From: Amaranthus tricolor
Taxonomy: Eukaryota > Streptophyta > Magnoliopsida > Caryophyllales > Amaranthaceae
Reading direction: 5' to 3'
DNA: 64,000 nt
NCBI RefSeq assembly: GCF_026212465.1
Contig: NC_080047.1
Coordinates: forward strand, 42,938,059 to 43,002,058
Shown here: positions 49,856 through 62,640 of the stretch, in pieces
Numbering within the stretch: the stretch's first letter is position 1
How the letters are laid out: every line of letters begins with the position of its first letter
Notes under the pieces: model-generated
What the model was told of the DNA's origin: nothing
Databases searched by the model: none
Seen by the model: only the letters and a program-made list of their open reading frames with translations
Made by a program: the position numbers and the translations under genes

Positions 49856-50602
49856 TTCTTAATGTTGAATTGTGTTCGGAACAATTTGGAATTGTATAAT
49901 TTATTTGGCAGATACTTTTATGTTTTTTTAATTTGTATATAAATTTAGTTTCGTCCGTATTCGAGCTTATTTTTATCGTTTTATTGTTTTGTTTGATCGA
50001 TCATTTATTTTATCAATAAAATAATCATTGACAACATTTGACCAGATTAATTATTTTAATCATAAAATTTTCCGACTATATTCCAACTAATAAATAGTAG
50101 GAATTTAGTCGGAAAAACTAGCCGCGTTTTCTTGGTTGAATACATTCAAATTTCATGTTTGATTTTCTGACCATTTGCCGACTAATATTTAGTAGCAATG
50201 TAGTCGGAATCCACAACCGCCTTTTTTAGGAAAGATGAAGTCAATTTTGAGGTTTGACTTTTCTGATAAATTCGTACTATTTATTAGTCGAAAATTAGTC
50301 GGAAATTTAAATTAATATTTTAATATCCAATTTTTTGAAAAATAAAGAGAATTTTGATTTTCTTAAATTCCGACCAATCTCTTGTTGGAATATAGCGACT
50401 AATTTTTAGTAAGTGATTAGTCGGAAATTTTCGACAAAATTCCTACCAGTTTCTTTGGTTGTAATTCCGACTAACTTTCTACCGCCAGCTTTGTAGTCGA
50501 AATTCCGACCAATATACCGACTAACCAGCATTTTCGACCATTTTGAGCCGACTAAATTCCAACTATTTTGTCCAGTCAGAAATTTGTTATTTTTTTGTTG
50601 TG

Positions 50603-52176
50603 ATAGCCCATCCAATAGGAGTATATATTATGAGAATATGAACTTTTGTTTGAGATTGTCTAATCGAAAGATAAGTCTCTCATAAGAAGAGCTCTTTGTA
50701 AATAAGTAAATGATGATGAATAAATTGGAAATAAAAAAATATGCAAATAAAATAGGATGGAAAGGTATATATTTACAATTTCAGTTTGTCTTATATGAAA
50801 CCGTTTCATCATGAGACGAGCCAATATAATTAGGCTATTTCTTTAATTGATTACTTTAAGATCATAAGTAATTGTTTTAAGGTTATAAGTAATTATTCTA
50901 AAACTATAAAAATTATTCTTTTAAAATTATAAATGATTATTTTAATGTTATAAGTGATCACTTTAAGATAAAAAATTTATATTGAGTGAGTCCAATAAAA
51001 ATGGTGTCACCGAAAGACCCTACCGTTTAAATACTACCACATAGACAACTTAACCTCTCAAATTGGTCAAACTCTCAAACTTAATGGTCAATTAACGTTT
51101 TCTGTTAAGTGGTAGTCATTTGCAGAGAAATATTACATTAGTTAGTTTTTTGCAGAAAAAAAATACATAAGGTAGTTTTTTGCAAATAGACCTATAGATA
51201 AGGTAATTTCTTATAATTTTTCCATTCAATTTATACTCTAGCTCTATTAGTTTACTCGGTTCAATTCAGTTCAAATCATATAAAGTGAATGTTAAATCAA
51301 GGTTACTAGGATCGGGATTCTACCTAAGATCGTTGAAGGGTAGGATTGAAATCGGTTGAATCGGATTATGGGATCGTGTGATCCTACAAATATGCATCAA
51401 TGCTTTGGATTACTGATTATCAATTATAACTGTTCTCTTTTTAAGGTTTATGGTGTAAGTAAAAACTTATTTGACTTCATCTATTAAGTTTTGAAAAAAA
51501 ATATTATAGCAATTATTTCTAAACTGCAAATTAATAAAAACTTGAATTTAATAAATGTATTGATATTATTATTTTAAATATATTTACATGTAAGTGAAAT
51601 ATGTTTTATATAAAAATACTTTACGATTGAAACTACCCTGTAAGATCGAATTGTTGGATCGTAAGATCTTAAATTGTGTTATGATCCTACCACATTAAGA
51701 TCCTATCTACTATCCAGATTGGTCGTCTATTTTTGGTTCGTAAGATCGTAGAATCGTAGATCAGAATCGGAATTCTGATAACTATGTATTGAATTATATA
51801 TAAATAAAAACATAGAAACACAATGAAAATATATTTGTACCATGGTACAAAATATTTCGGGTTAATTTCAATTTTGATTTAATACATGGATTATTTCAGG
51901 TTAATTTTGATTTCAATTAATCAGATCAATTTTAGACAGATTTAATCTACACATACATATATGATACATATCAAAACACTAATGTTACAACGAATGTAGT
52001 ACTTCATTATGTTATTGTCGCTTACGTACACATGCCATAGTTATATATATATATGTGAGGAGCTAAATCACTTGGCTTAACACCAAGAAAACATTGAAGT
52101 CCAACAAAACACTTAAATTAACCTAAAATCAAAACATACAAAACCTACCTAAAATATTGTTAATTAGGGATAAATA
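50603..52176. repeat. Intergenic region with three dispersed repeats upstream of the bHLH gene
   Basis: At 50780-51000, GAAACCGTTTCATCATGAGACG precedes ATAAGTAAT..TTTTAAG words, a relative of 22620-22960. At 51030-51240, ACTACCACATAG.. and GTTAAGTGGTAGT form a small inverted pair followed by TTTTTTGCAGAAAA words; this resembles the termini of the element at 1-8546. At about 51295-51786 a ~490-bp element has ends GGTTACTAGGATCGGGATTC and AATCGGAATTCTGATAACTA (inverted), rich in GATCG. No gene seen. Confidence 0.45.
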
Positions 52177-53378
52177 ATGTTTCCTGATGTTTGCTCAACT
52201 TTATTAGGATGGGATGAGTATCCCTTAGAATTAGGGACAGTTTACCAAGAAACCTTTCCCAGTTTTGACCTAGATAATTCAGTCTTTCAATTTTCATCTT
52301 ATCAACCTTATAAAGATTATGATCAAGTCAAAAGAAGTGAATCATCAGTATCACCTCAAGGTAATACAATTGTAACAGATGATATTGATCATGATCCCCA
52401 ATTAGCTAGGAAACTGAGCCATAATGCAAGTGAAAGAGTTAGAAGGAAAAAGATTAGCAACTTGTATTCTTCTCTGCGTCAATTGCTTCCAGCTACTTAT
52501 CGAAAGGTAACCAACTCAATCAAAAATTTAAGCTGATGAATAACGCTTTAGGACATATGTACTCCAACACACCCTTTCACACGAGAGCCCTTTGCGGATG
52601 CAACATAAGCCCTCCTCGTACATGATGCTGAATATTCCACTTTCACTAATTCTCTATTGAGGCTGTCTCACCGTGAGACGACTTGATCAATAGGGTTAGC
52701 CCAAACAATTTATAAAAAAAAAATAAAAAAAATCACACCCTTAAATGGGCATTCAGTTTTCATTGTTTTTTTTAGTATTTTTTACTAATGGTTTTTTGTG
52801 TGGACTCTTCTCACTGTGAGACAGTCTCATACAAGACGGGTTGTTCCACTTTTAATTATGGATGGTTGAAAGTTGAAATTGTGACTTCTTATTACGCTGG
52901 CTCTGATACCATGTTAAGAAATCAACTTAACAAAAAATTTAAGCTGATAGTTAAGATCTATGATATGTTATGTACTCTAGCATAATCCTGCATGAGATCT
53001 GGTTTGATTTATGATTTTTTTTTAGCTTCAATTAGAGATATTTAGCATTACATACCTTTTTTTGTTTTCTTATTTATTGTTGATTTGCAGGAAAAACTAA
53101 GCATTCCAAGGACAGTTGTAAAGGCCGTTGAGTACATACCAAAATTAGAAAAAGAAGTGAAAGAGCTAATTAGAAAAAAGGAACAAGTTTCATCAAAACT
53201 TACAAAACTAGTAGGAAATGCAAGTGACTCTAAGAAATCCAAATTAGAGGTTAAAAAACACATAGTTAAAGAGACAATGTCATCTTCCATTTCTACACAC
53301 CAAGTGGGTGATAAAGAAATGGTGATCCAAATATCATCTTTATTAGAGAAAATATCATTTTCTGAGATGAACAGTTGA
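52177..53378 (+). CDS. bHLH transcription factor, iron-response (subgroup Ib) type, C-terminally truncated
   Basis: Two exons, 52177-52506 and 53091-53378, give 205 aa in frame. The basic region is KLSHNASERVRRKKISNLY with the DNA-contact residues H-x3-E-R-x-R. Helix 1 continues SSLRQLLPA, and helix 2 is KLSIPRTVVKAVEYIPKLE. The S-I-P-x-T-V and Y-I-P-x-L words, plus the following KELIRKKE, are typical of bHLH38/39/100/101 relatives, which partner FIT-type bHLH proteins to switch on iron uptake. Family members run 240-260 aa with an ACT-like C-terminus. Here TGA at 53376 stops just after a QISS..FSE stretch. The next ~100 bases look coding-like in other frames (VLYQLEQV near 53435), so frameshift decay is likely. 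It may still bind DNA. Confidence 0.75.
52660..52860. mobile_element. MITE in the bHLH intron
   Basis: GAGGCTGTCTCACCGTGAGACG at the left and TCTCACTGTGAGACAGTCTCAT at the right are inverted repeats, about 140 bp apart. Each arm itself contains the palindrome TCTCAC.GTGAGA. Confidence 0.65.
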
Positions 53379-53865
53379 ATGAAGCGTTGTTGTTCGTGGC
53401 TCAAAATCGGACTTTGATTTCTTACTAGTACCGTTTTGTATCAATTAGAGCAAGTCTTACTATTTTATAGCAAGATCCTGAATTTGATTCTCGTCCAACC
53501 TTATTAACCTACCCTGTCAACCACGAGCTATCATGGGTCAACTTTAAACATGTTGATAAAGCAACACAAAATTCAAATATATTTGTCCGAACCATAAACC
53601 CAATATGCTAATCTACACAAAACCGTATTGTGTCTCTTCCAACCCACCTTGTGGTGGAAGGGCGAGGAGGATGGTCTCCCATGCTTCTTCGGACCGAATA
53701 ACCTAAAATAGTACTAAAAACAAAAAAATTAAGGATTGATGTATATAGACATTATTTTTGCAAGTCAACATGTATTAATATGATGACTTGACCAATCCCA
53801 CACTATATTCTATAAATTTTAACCTTTTATGTTATAAACAAATAAATAATTAAATTTTATATATT
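53379..53865. other. bHLH 3' flank
   Basis: May contain the decayed end of the bHLH gene up to about 53470. Beyond that, no gene seen. Confidence 0.35.
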
Positions 53866-54076
53866 AATCCCTTCATTTCAGTGACTTTTTAGTTTTTGGA
53901 CACTAATTATAGTTTACTTTTAATGTGTATTTTATTCTTAATCTATAAGTTAAAATATAGTCAAGTGAGATCTTGTTTGATTCGTCTCAACGCAACGATT
54001 ATCAATTTTTTATAAATTTTAGTTATGCACCATTAGAGATATTAAGATTAAACAAAGTCATAGATTTGGAGGGATT
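53866..54076. mobile_element. Eroded Stowaway MITE
   Basis: Ends ATCCCTTCATTTCAGTGAC and ATAGATTTGGAGGGAT. The interior shares TTTTATTCTTAATCTATAAG with the copy at 40731. Flanking TA bases are present on both sides. Confidence 0.65.
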
Positions 54077-57000
54077 ATAAGTTTATAACTAGCATTGAGG
54101 GCAGATTTAGACTTATCAAGTAATATTAATAATTCATTATACAAATATTTTCAAGGTCATAGTCAATAGTAAAAAAAATAATTGACGAGAGACTTTATAT
54201 TTCAAAGAACATTATATTGTCAATTCTAAATTTGTTTCATTATTGCAATTTGGTCCACTCTTTAGTCTTCCTGTTACACCTATTTGGAGTAACATTCATG
54301 TCCTTTTTATTTCAACTAATTAGAGCTATCAGTTAATACAATTAACAATTTACTATCCTTATAAGAGGGTTTTTTTAATAGGGCAAATTCTAAGGGGCAA
54401 AAGGATCGTATTATGTTGGAAAATAACTCATATGTAATCTCACATTGAAAAATTAGAGAAAGGTTGACGAAGATATATGCTTGATGAGCTACTCCTTCTA
54501 ATGCCAATTGGTTTTAGAATGTAACTTCATCGAATTTATGTGTAGTCAACTCTCTTCTTATGTGGGTCTTCGTATTTACAAGCCTAATAACAAATTTATT
54601 AATTAATTAGTAGGCTTATTAGAATCATGTTTATTTTTCAGTTGGAGCATATACTACTTTCTACAAATAAGGTCTTAGGTTCGATTCTGGTTGCCTAATT
54701 TCCTTTCCTAGCCCTCCATGGCTCCATCAATCAATCTACCTTATATTCAAAATAAAATAAAATAGTAGGCTTCTTAATCTAAAATAAAAATTGAAAAAAA
54801 AACTAATTGATTTCCAGGTTATATATGATTACATTTATTTAATTAAAGGTTAGGACTTAGGGACTTAGGAGCCTGCATGAAATATGTGTTACAGTCGTGG
54901 TGAAGTTGATCGTATATGTTGTTTTCATTACAATGCATGAAATTACGTCATTTAATATGCGTGTGATAGACTTTTTTATATATTGTTTGGTGTAATTAAC
55001 TTGTTTAATACAATTTTTGTACCCTTTTAGATAGCAACAGGAGTTATAAGGACGATAGGGGATTAAAATTATATGGTTTCGCACCTTATTCGCTCCACTT
55101 AGTCGTGAAAATAGAATGAATTCAATAGATAGTGATAGGATATAAATATAAAAAGTATTATCCGTCATGAGTAGTGAGTAGATGGTGACTATAAGGTCTT
55201 ACACACCTCATATCCACCTGCTCCGCCCCGGCCATATCCATCCGTCCCGCCCCTTACCCACTCGACCCGGCCATAACTACATTGTACTATAATCTTATTA
55301 CGTTGTAATATTATATGATTTAAATAAAATCAGATATGCATTAAATTTTTAAAGAATTATTTGTATAGTGTGCATATAACGTGGACATGGAATCAATGTC
55401 AGACAGGTAAAAGGTGGGTATAATCAGTTGACTATTGTGAATGTGGGTGCATGAGTTTGAATGCATACTTAGGTGAGCAAGCGTGGATATAAAAATTTTA
55501 CTCGCCATAGGTGGTGTGTAGCTGATGGGTATAAATATATTAGATGAGTATGAATATGAGTGTTAGACTATATATATAAAATATCTTGGGACATAAATTT
55601 GAATATCCATATTATTTACTGTCATGATTTGAACAAAAACTACGACTGTTTTTTTAAATTATATTTGGGAAAATATATAAGGGCATGTACCTAACATTCA
55701 TTGCTAAATAATTAGGCAATGTTAAGAGTCAATACTCAATAGTAGACTGAGCAACAGAATCAAAGGAATAAAAATATTTGTCATATTGGCAACTCTTGAT
55801 ACGATTCTTTCAGGTGTTATCAAAACAAAATAAATATTTTTTTCTCCATAATATAATACTCCTATTAGTGTTATTAACGGATAAAAATGCTAGAAAAATC
55901 ATTCTTATTTTTCTTTTAAGTATGCTTCTTATTTGATCAAAGTATTAGTGTTATAGCTACTCTTTCATATCATATTGTTGGTTACATTTGAAATACATTT
56001 GCTATATTGAAAGAGAAATTTTAAACATAATTTTCCTAAATTGAAAAAATTCTTAGGCCGCGTCCTTTTTTATAGGCATGGGTTGTCGTCTTCTTTTCTA
56101 CTCCAGACCCTGATGATAGTTCTATGGGCGAAATACACTTGGTTTGATGACGATATAAAAAAGTTAAAATATATTCATGTGAGAATATTATTAGATTCAT
56201 TTCAATGTAGAGAATTTTATTATATTTTTTATTTTCTATAAAATGTATAATTATAAATATTAAGAAGGAAAAATTATCTAAAATAATCCGCCCTTTTACT
56301 GATTTTTCAACAATAATTACAATTTTTGTTTAAACATGAATAATCCCAACTATAAGGGGTGTTTGTTAAGAATGCACTAAGGTAACATCTTACCTATACA
56401 AGTCATTTTGCTTAATAAATAAAAAAGTAATTGCAAAATTAAGTAATAAAAAAATCAAAAAAATTAAAAAAAATTAAATAGGAATTGAGTTAGTTTATTT
56501 TTTGATTTTAACTTTTATTTTTTAATATTTTTGATTATTTTGGTTTATTTTTATTTTTATGTGGCAATTAACCTACAAAAATCAGTCATCATTTGGGCGA
56601 CAATGTTTTTGGGTAAGTGACCTAAAATTCGAATTATTCATAGCTAATCAGAAGTTAAGATTATAATAGGAAAATCAATAAAAGATTAGATTATATTCTA
56701 GGTAAATTTTCCTATTAAAAATTAAATTATATATACTTGAAAAATGTATAAATAGTTAAATGTAACCATCATTGCAAAACAAACAGAATAATTAAAAGTG
56801 GGATTCCGTTATTAATTAGTTATAATTAAATTGAGGTTTAATCAGTGATATTATGAGCCAAATGCTGACCTGTTCTTTGTCAGCTTGTTTTGTGGCTTTC
56901 ATTTTATATATAATAATAACATAACATGATGACACATCTATTTAACTAACTAATTAACAACAATAACTAATTTAGTCGACTTATACCATTAAAGTAATTA

Positions 57001-57221
57001 ATTAATATTTTTTTCTTAGCTTGCACCCACTTAGGAAGCAGGAGGAATATTTTTGTGATCACACAATCGAATGATTGATCCTGATAAGTAAGAATGTGCT
57101 AAAAGCATAAGCAATTTCGTTTATGATTGAGATTTATGATATGCTATATATTGTATTGTTAAAGCAAGTGCCAATAATCTTAGTGATGACGTTCACATTA
57201 AACATATAGTCGAACATGCTT
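54077..57221. other. Gene-poor AT-rich intergenic DNA
   Basis: No supported gene on either strand. A GC-rich patch at about 55205-55270 repeats CCGCCCC and CCCGGCC words. Short open frames here have no recognisable domain. Confidence 0.5.
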
Positions 57222-57990
57222 TGTCTTGTACTTTAGAGAGAGTCGATAAAGATGTGTCGAATATGGGTGGTTTAAAGTTTGGAACGGTTGATGAGAGTTG
57301 TTTGATCAAAGCAACAAGAAGAGAGGCTGACTGTGAGTGGCTCGAACAATCGCTCGGTCGAGCAAAGAGTGGCTCGACCGGTCGAGCGGGAGTGGCTCGG
57401 TCGAGCAACATGTCGAGCAATATGTGCAGAATAAGTCAGTAGCTTCTCTGGAAGCTCGCTCGACCGAGCGAGGTAGTGGCTCGGGTCGAGCGGAAGATCA
57501 GACTACTACATTGGATTCTGTTTTGGTCAGAATTCCTGTGTAGACATTGAATAAGAGCATTACTTCTTGGTTTAATGTAATGTTTATTGTGATGTTTATT
57601 ACTATGGTTAATTGTCATAGTTAATTAGGATGTTAATTGTGAGTTTATGGTGATTTATGAGGGAATACTAAGAGTGATGAATACTTTGCCTATAAATAGG
57701 ATTCATTACTCATAGTATCAAACCACCAAAAACACACATATTGTTGAGAGGACTATTGCATTGTTAGAAACTTGAGAGTGTTCTTACTTTGCTTTAGTAT
57801 TTGTGATCTTGAGAGGTTGTTCTCAAGATAAGGGAGTTTATTATACTTGTAATTGTTGAATTCATTATAATAAACTACATTTGAGGGGGAGGTATTCAAG
57901 ATACCTCATAAACACTTGTGTTCTCATTTTGCATTATATTTTTCGTTTGTTTTTCTTTGTTGAACCTCTTTGAGGCTTGCGCTTTCATGT
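57222..57990 (+). repeat. LTR-like dispersed repeat, copy 1 (inverted relative to 60717-61445)
   Basis: Matches the reverse complement of 60717-61445 over most of its length. Order: GATAAAGATGTGTCGAATAT; a GC-rich patch of GCTCGGTCGAGC and CTCGACCGGTCGAG palindromes (about 57345-57490); TATAAATAGG (57691); ATTGTTGAGAGG; AATAAACTACATTTGAGGGGG; and AACCTCTTTGAGGC. A TATA box followed by a possible polyadenylation region within ~250 bp looks like LTR anatomy. No polyprotein adjoins, so a solo LTR or a short non-autonomous element is likely. Confidence 0.65.
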
Positions 57991-59326
57991 ATCATATTTT
58001 TCGATAAGAAAGTTATATAAATAATTAGAAGTGTGGATGTAACTTATATTTTTCTCATACATGACGTTAAATATTACACTTAATAAAAAGAGTGGCAATT
58101 TTTTAATATCATGTTAAACAACTAACTCAATAAAAAGTTTAAACTTATAATAGATACAGCAGAATATATTTCATACACTTTTATGAAAGTTATTTTAGAA
58201 TTGTCAAAAAAGAAAGCTACCAATTGTTTGGTGTTCTTTCCCAATATTGTTTAGAATTTTACGGTTTTAGGATAACGGATGTGTGGGTGTAGGGTTCGAG
58301 GGTTTTAAACCAAGCTAATAAGAATATGAGCACATAAGTATGAGAATGGAGATGGGATGAGGAAGAAGAAACAAAGCACAAAATACACAATTCTAAACAC
58401 AAGTGTTTTAATGGTACCTTATAAGAAACCTCCTTCCATATCGATGGATTTGTATTACTTAATGAGCTCAAAAATTGGTCGTCTTAATTACTCGTTTAAC
58501 CGATTGTCTTGACAAGTCTACGCATTATTACATAACTATGTAATGCAAACGATTTAACAGGGTTGCAATCGAACTGAACTGTTTAATAAACCATCTCTAG
58601 ATGTAGATGTCATCCTATCTATACTCTTTTTAGGATCAATTGTTTTTTAATTTCTTGCTTTTTAGGAAAGAAATGTCTTTTTCTAGTTTAGGAAAGAGGA
58701 GGATATATTACAACGAGGTGTTCATACGAGTCATTGAATGAATTTTGAGATAAGTATTTCAATTTGATTTAATATCGAGTTTTATTTTCATTTTGATTTT
58801 AACATTAATTATATTTCAATTTGATTTAATATCGAGTTTTATTTCATTTTGATTTTAACATAATTATATATCCATTTTTAAATTCGGATCAATAATTGAA
58901 TTGAATTAATACATTTTGGTAAGTAGCGATATGGTATAAACAAATGTTTGATCCAGTAGTTATTGATCTAGTGGTACAATAACAAATAACATCACATAGC
59001 TAATGACACATTTTTATTCCATTATCACTTTAAAAAGCAAAAATAGAAAATAGAAAATAGAAAATATAAGGATTTTGGAAAATGCGTTTTGAAGCATGTA
59101 ACACTTTTTAGGTAAGATTTAATGTTCGATTGCTATTGCTCTAACCATGCAGTACTCAAATAATATATAATAACAAAAGGGTTTACTTTAATAATAATGA
59201 TAAAGGATTTTCTGCAATTATATATGTAAACAAAAATTTTCAATATAAGGTCTTAGGTGTCTTTAATATCTAATTTTCATGTGGATTATATTGCTAAGAT
59301 AGTGCAATAAAATTGTTAAGATATAG
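57991..59326. other. Intergenic AT-rich DNA
   Basis: Apart from the tandem duplication at 58755-58867, no gene or clear element is seen. Confidence 0.45.
58755..58867. repeat. Tandem duplication of about 56 bp
   Basis: Two copies of TATTTCAATTTGATTTAATA followed by TCGAGTTTTATTT and ending ATTTTGATTTTAACAT. Confidence 0.85.
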
Positions 59327-59335
59327 AATAATTAA

Positions 59336-59859
59336 GGAAAATTTCACGTGGTAATTTTGAAGTTTTGAGTTTTTTTATGTGGTAACCAAAATTTTTAAAA
59401 AATTCATGCGGTAACCTTGAGGTTTACCAAATTGTACCATAGTGACCTTTTTGTACATAAAAAAGTTAGCAAACCTTAATTTCGAAGCTTTAAGGTTGCT
59501 GTAGGCCTATTTATGCGACTCACCATTTCAAATGTCATCAGTTTTAACCTTTTTTCCCCCAAACCATAAACCCTAACTCTACCATCTTTGGATTTGGGGG
59601 AAAAAATATGATTGGGATGAAAGATGGTAGAGTTGGGGTTTATTTTTTGCGAGAGAAGGTTAAAACTAATGGCATTTAAAATGGTGAGTTGCATAACTAG
59701 GCATACAACAACCTTAAAACTTCGAAATTAACGTTTGTATGTGCAAAAAGGTCACGGTGGAAGAATTTAATAAATATTAGGTTACTGTGTGGATTTTTTA
59801 AAAATTTTGGTTAACATGTGGAAAACCCAAAACCTCAGGGTTACTATGTGTAATTTCCA
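59336..59859. mobile_element. Mutator-type foldback MITE with 9-bp target duplication
   Basis: The 524-bp element is nearly one long inverted repeat. The left half (GGAAAATTTCACGTGGTAA.. ..GTGGTAACC..) reappears reversed in the right half (..GGTTACTATGTGTAATTTCC), centred near 59598. AATAATTAA is duplicated exactly on both sides (59327-59335 and 59860-59868). Nine bases is the Mutator superfamily length. It codes for nothing; a short minus-strand frame through it is incidental. Confidence 0.88.
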
Positions 59860-59868
59860 AATAATTAA

Positions 59869-60641
59869 TTATAGTTTATGCTTATTAATGTGAACTTGGA
59901 TGGTTGATTAATGCAAATATGATTGAATCAATTATTATAAAGAATCATTAATTACTTCTATCAAATTACAGGGTCAAATTGTAGGTATTGGGTTATCCTA
60001 AGATTAGGGTATATAAGATATGAAAAATTAATAATTACTTTTAATGCTTATTACATCAAAAAAAAAAAAGAAAAAAGAAAACAATATACATACTAAAAGA
60101 AATAAAAAAATAAAGCAAACCATTCTTATAAAAGTATTACTAAAATAAAGACAAATAAAAAAAAAGTAATTGAATACAAAGATATACTAGTAAGTGTTTA
60201 TTTTTTTTGTAAAAAAAAAATTGATTTTTAATAAACACAACTATTTTCTATACACTATAAATACACCTAACTATCAACATAATTTAATATACAACCAATT
60301 ATTGGGATCATTAAATTTAGGTAACCACATTTATCTTAAACGGTAATAATAATATATTTGGATTAAGTAGGAAATAGTCGGGTATATTTTTGAGGTAATT
60401 GATAGTTGAATGTATCTTGAGTGAATGAAAAATAATTCAATTTATTTCGTGAACTAGTAAATGCTATTAAAAGTCTCAAATTATTAAATATTTCGTGAAT
60501 AGATAATGTTTCATTTATCTTATTTTTAGCTAATTACTTTAGTTTCATTTTATTTAGTATAATTTCAATTGAGAATTCATGCTAATAATTAGTAGTACTA
60601 TTTATAGTTATTTAGTTAAAATGATTATTTTCAATGCTTAG

Positions 60642-60643
<2 letters not shown>
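59869..60643. other. Intergenic AT-rich DNA
   Basis: A-rich runs near 60060-60220. No gene or element recognised. Confidence 0.4.

Positions 60644-60711
<68 letters not shown>
60644..60711. repeat. (TA)n microsatellite
   Basis: About 34 TA units at the edge of the LTR-like repeat copy 2. Confidence 0.97.
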
Positions 60712-60714
<3 letters not shown>

Positions 60715-60716
60715 AA

Positions 60717-61445
60717 ATGAAAGCCTCAAAGAGGTTTAACAATGGAAAATATAATGCAAAGATGAACACAAGTGTATATGAGGTATCTTGGATACCTCCC
60801 CCCTCAAATGTAGTTTATTATATTGAATTCAACAATGACAAGTATAATAAACCTCTCCTTCTCTTGAGAACCATTTCTCAAGATCACAAATACTAAAGAA
60901 AAGTAAAAACATTCTCAAGTTTCTAACAATGCAATAGCCCTCTCAACAATATGTGTGTTTTTGTGGTGAATGTTACTATGAGTGATGAATCCTATTTATA
61001 GGCAAGGTATTCATCACTCTTAGTATTCCCTCATAAATCACCATAAACTCACATGTAACATCCCAATTAACATCCTAATTAACTATGACAATAAACATTA
61101 CAATAAACAATAGAATAATGCACCACATTATTGCATAGTCACTACAAATTCTGACCAAAAACAAGATTCAATGTAGTCTGCTCGACTACCGCTCGACCGA
61201 GCCACTAACTCGCTCGGTCGAGCGAGCTTTCAGTGAAGCTACTGAATTGTTCTGAACATTATGCTCGAACGAGCCAACACCGCTCGACCGGTCGAGCTAG
61301 GCACTGCTCGATCGAGTGCCTGGTCAAGCCACTCACAGTCTGCTTCTTTCTTTGTTGCTTTGATTAAGCAACTTTTATCAACCGTTCCAAACCTTACACC
61401 ACCTATATTCGATACATCTTTATCTACCCTCTCCAAAATACAAGA
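60717..61445 (-). repeat. LTR-like dispersed repeat, copy 2
   Basis: Reverse-orientation copy of 57222-57990, with the same TATA box (reverse of 60991-61001) and the same CTCGACCGGTCGAG palindrome (about 61293). On its right it stops exactly where the LTR at 61446 begins. The matching words CTTGTA.TTT..GAGAG in copy 1 show that the LTR element inserted into or beside it. Confidence 0.65.
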
Positions 61446-62640
61446 TGTTGGAATATGAAGAGATGATCAAATGCAACAAGAGGGGGGGTGAATTGTTGTG
61501 TATTGAGTTGTACTACGTTTTTGCTCTAACTTGCGGAATTTTAACAAACAAAATAAAACTTAAGCTTAAGAAGCAAGAAATAAAAAGAGACAAAGATTTT
61601 ACGTGGAAACCTTCTTGGCCTAATAAGAAGGAAAAACCACGACCCCCCGGGATTTCAAAATTCTCACTATGTTTAGGCAATTAATTACAATTACACAAAA
61701 CAATGTTTGCTTCACTTGAAGCTTCTCTACTCTAGGCCTAATTCTCTTTCTCTACTTTCTCTTTCTCTTTCTCTTCTCACGTTTCTTTTCTCTAATTCCC
61801 TTAGACTTTCCACAAGTCTAATTACAACAAATCACTCATTAACCCTTACAAGGCCAATTTTCAAGAGGATTACAATTAAAATAATTACTTAAGAAAAATA
61901 TAATAAGTTGATTGGCATGTAAAAACTGAAAATATTTTTCTTAATTTGATCTCCCTTTTATGGACACTCTTGAATGAATTTTGGTTCGAGCAAAGTTCCT
62001 TCTATTTATAGAGGGAACAGCCAGCAGTTACCATAGGCATAACGTCCACTATCTCACATATACCTCCACTACCCCACGTTCCCAAAACAAAAGGTGGTGG
62101 AATTAAGAAAGTGTCTGGCTGTTATTTGCTCAAAGAAAAACCAGTTTCCTTAATGCTAAAAATAGCATAGGAGTTTAAAACATGAGATCCTAAAAAATAG
62201 GAGATCTAAATCTAATTAAGAAAAAGTCTTGGGCTATTTTTAGAAAACCTAAAAATAGATTTGCCAACCAATTTATCAATAATTAAGCAATTAAATTAAT
62301 TCTAAACCATTACATCAACTTAAAAACAAAAAATAATTAATTCGCAATTTTTCAGTCGATGCTATTCTTCAGACCTGCTACATAGGAACAACGTACTGTC
62401 TCTAGCTTCAACTTCAGTCAGAATGTTCATTTTAGGAACAGTAGACTGTACGTCTACTTTGAACATTATAACACTTATCTAACATCTTGGACATATTAAG
62501 ACATGTACATCTTCCACGAACCAAGTCATAGGCTTCATCAACGATTCAAACTAAATCGGATATATACCTACAAAACAATCTCTAAAATATGTTTGTTTAT
62601 TTAAAAGTGAAGTCATCATCAAAACCTTAAGAGGCCAACA
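61446..62640 (-). repeat. 3' LTR of a large minus-strand LTR retrotransposon
   Basis: 1195 bp with terminal inverted TGTTGG..CCAACA. A purine tract on the minus strand (AAAAAGGGGGAATT, from CCCCCTTTTT at 62645-62654) directly abuts its inner end. This sets the orientation: the element reads right to left and this is its 3' LTR. A TATA box CTATAAATA lies on the minus strand at 62002-62010. The 5' LTR is beyond the window, so target duplication and age cannot be checked. Confidence 0.88.

Larger units (their letters stand above)
45437..50602 (+). mobile_element. 5'-truncated CACTA (En/Spm) transposon
   Basis: It begins abruptly inside a Tnp2-type transposase frame. It continues through a second, Transposase_24-like gene and ends in a subterminal region (about 50040-50602) dense in TAGTCGGAAT and CCGACTAA words. 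The right end TTTTTTTGTTGTG (reverse CACAACAAAAAAA) is a CACTA-like terminus at 50602. No matching left terminus occurs within ~1 kb upstream, so the left part is lost. Frameshifts and stops make it inactive. Confidence 0.75.

Noticed and set aside
54857..55168. 103-residue minus-strand frame
   Set aside because: No domain, biased composition, and no splice or neighbour support; treated as chance.
57193..57618. Several overlapping short frames on both strands, with arginine/serine-rich sequence
   Set aside because: Arise from the GCTCGGTCGAGC palindromes, open on both strands; not protein-like. The 61239-61436 frames are the same repeat inverted.
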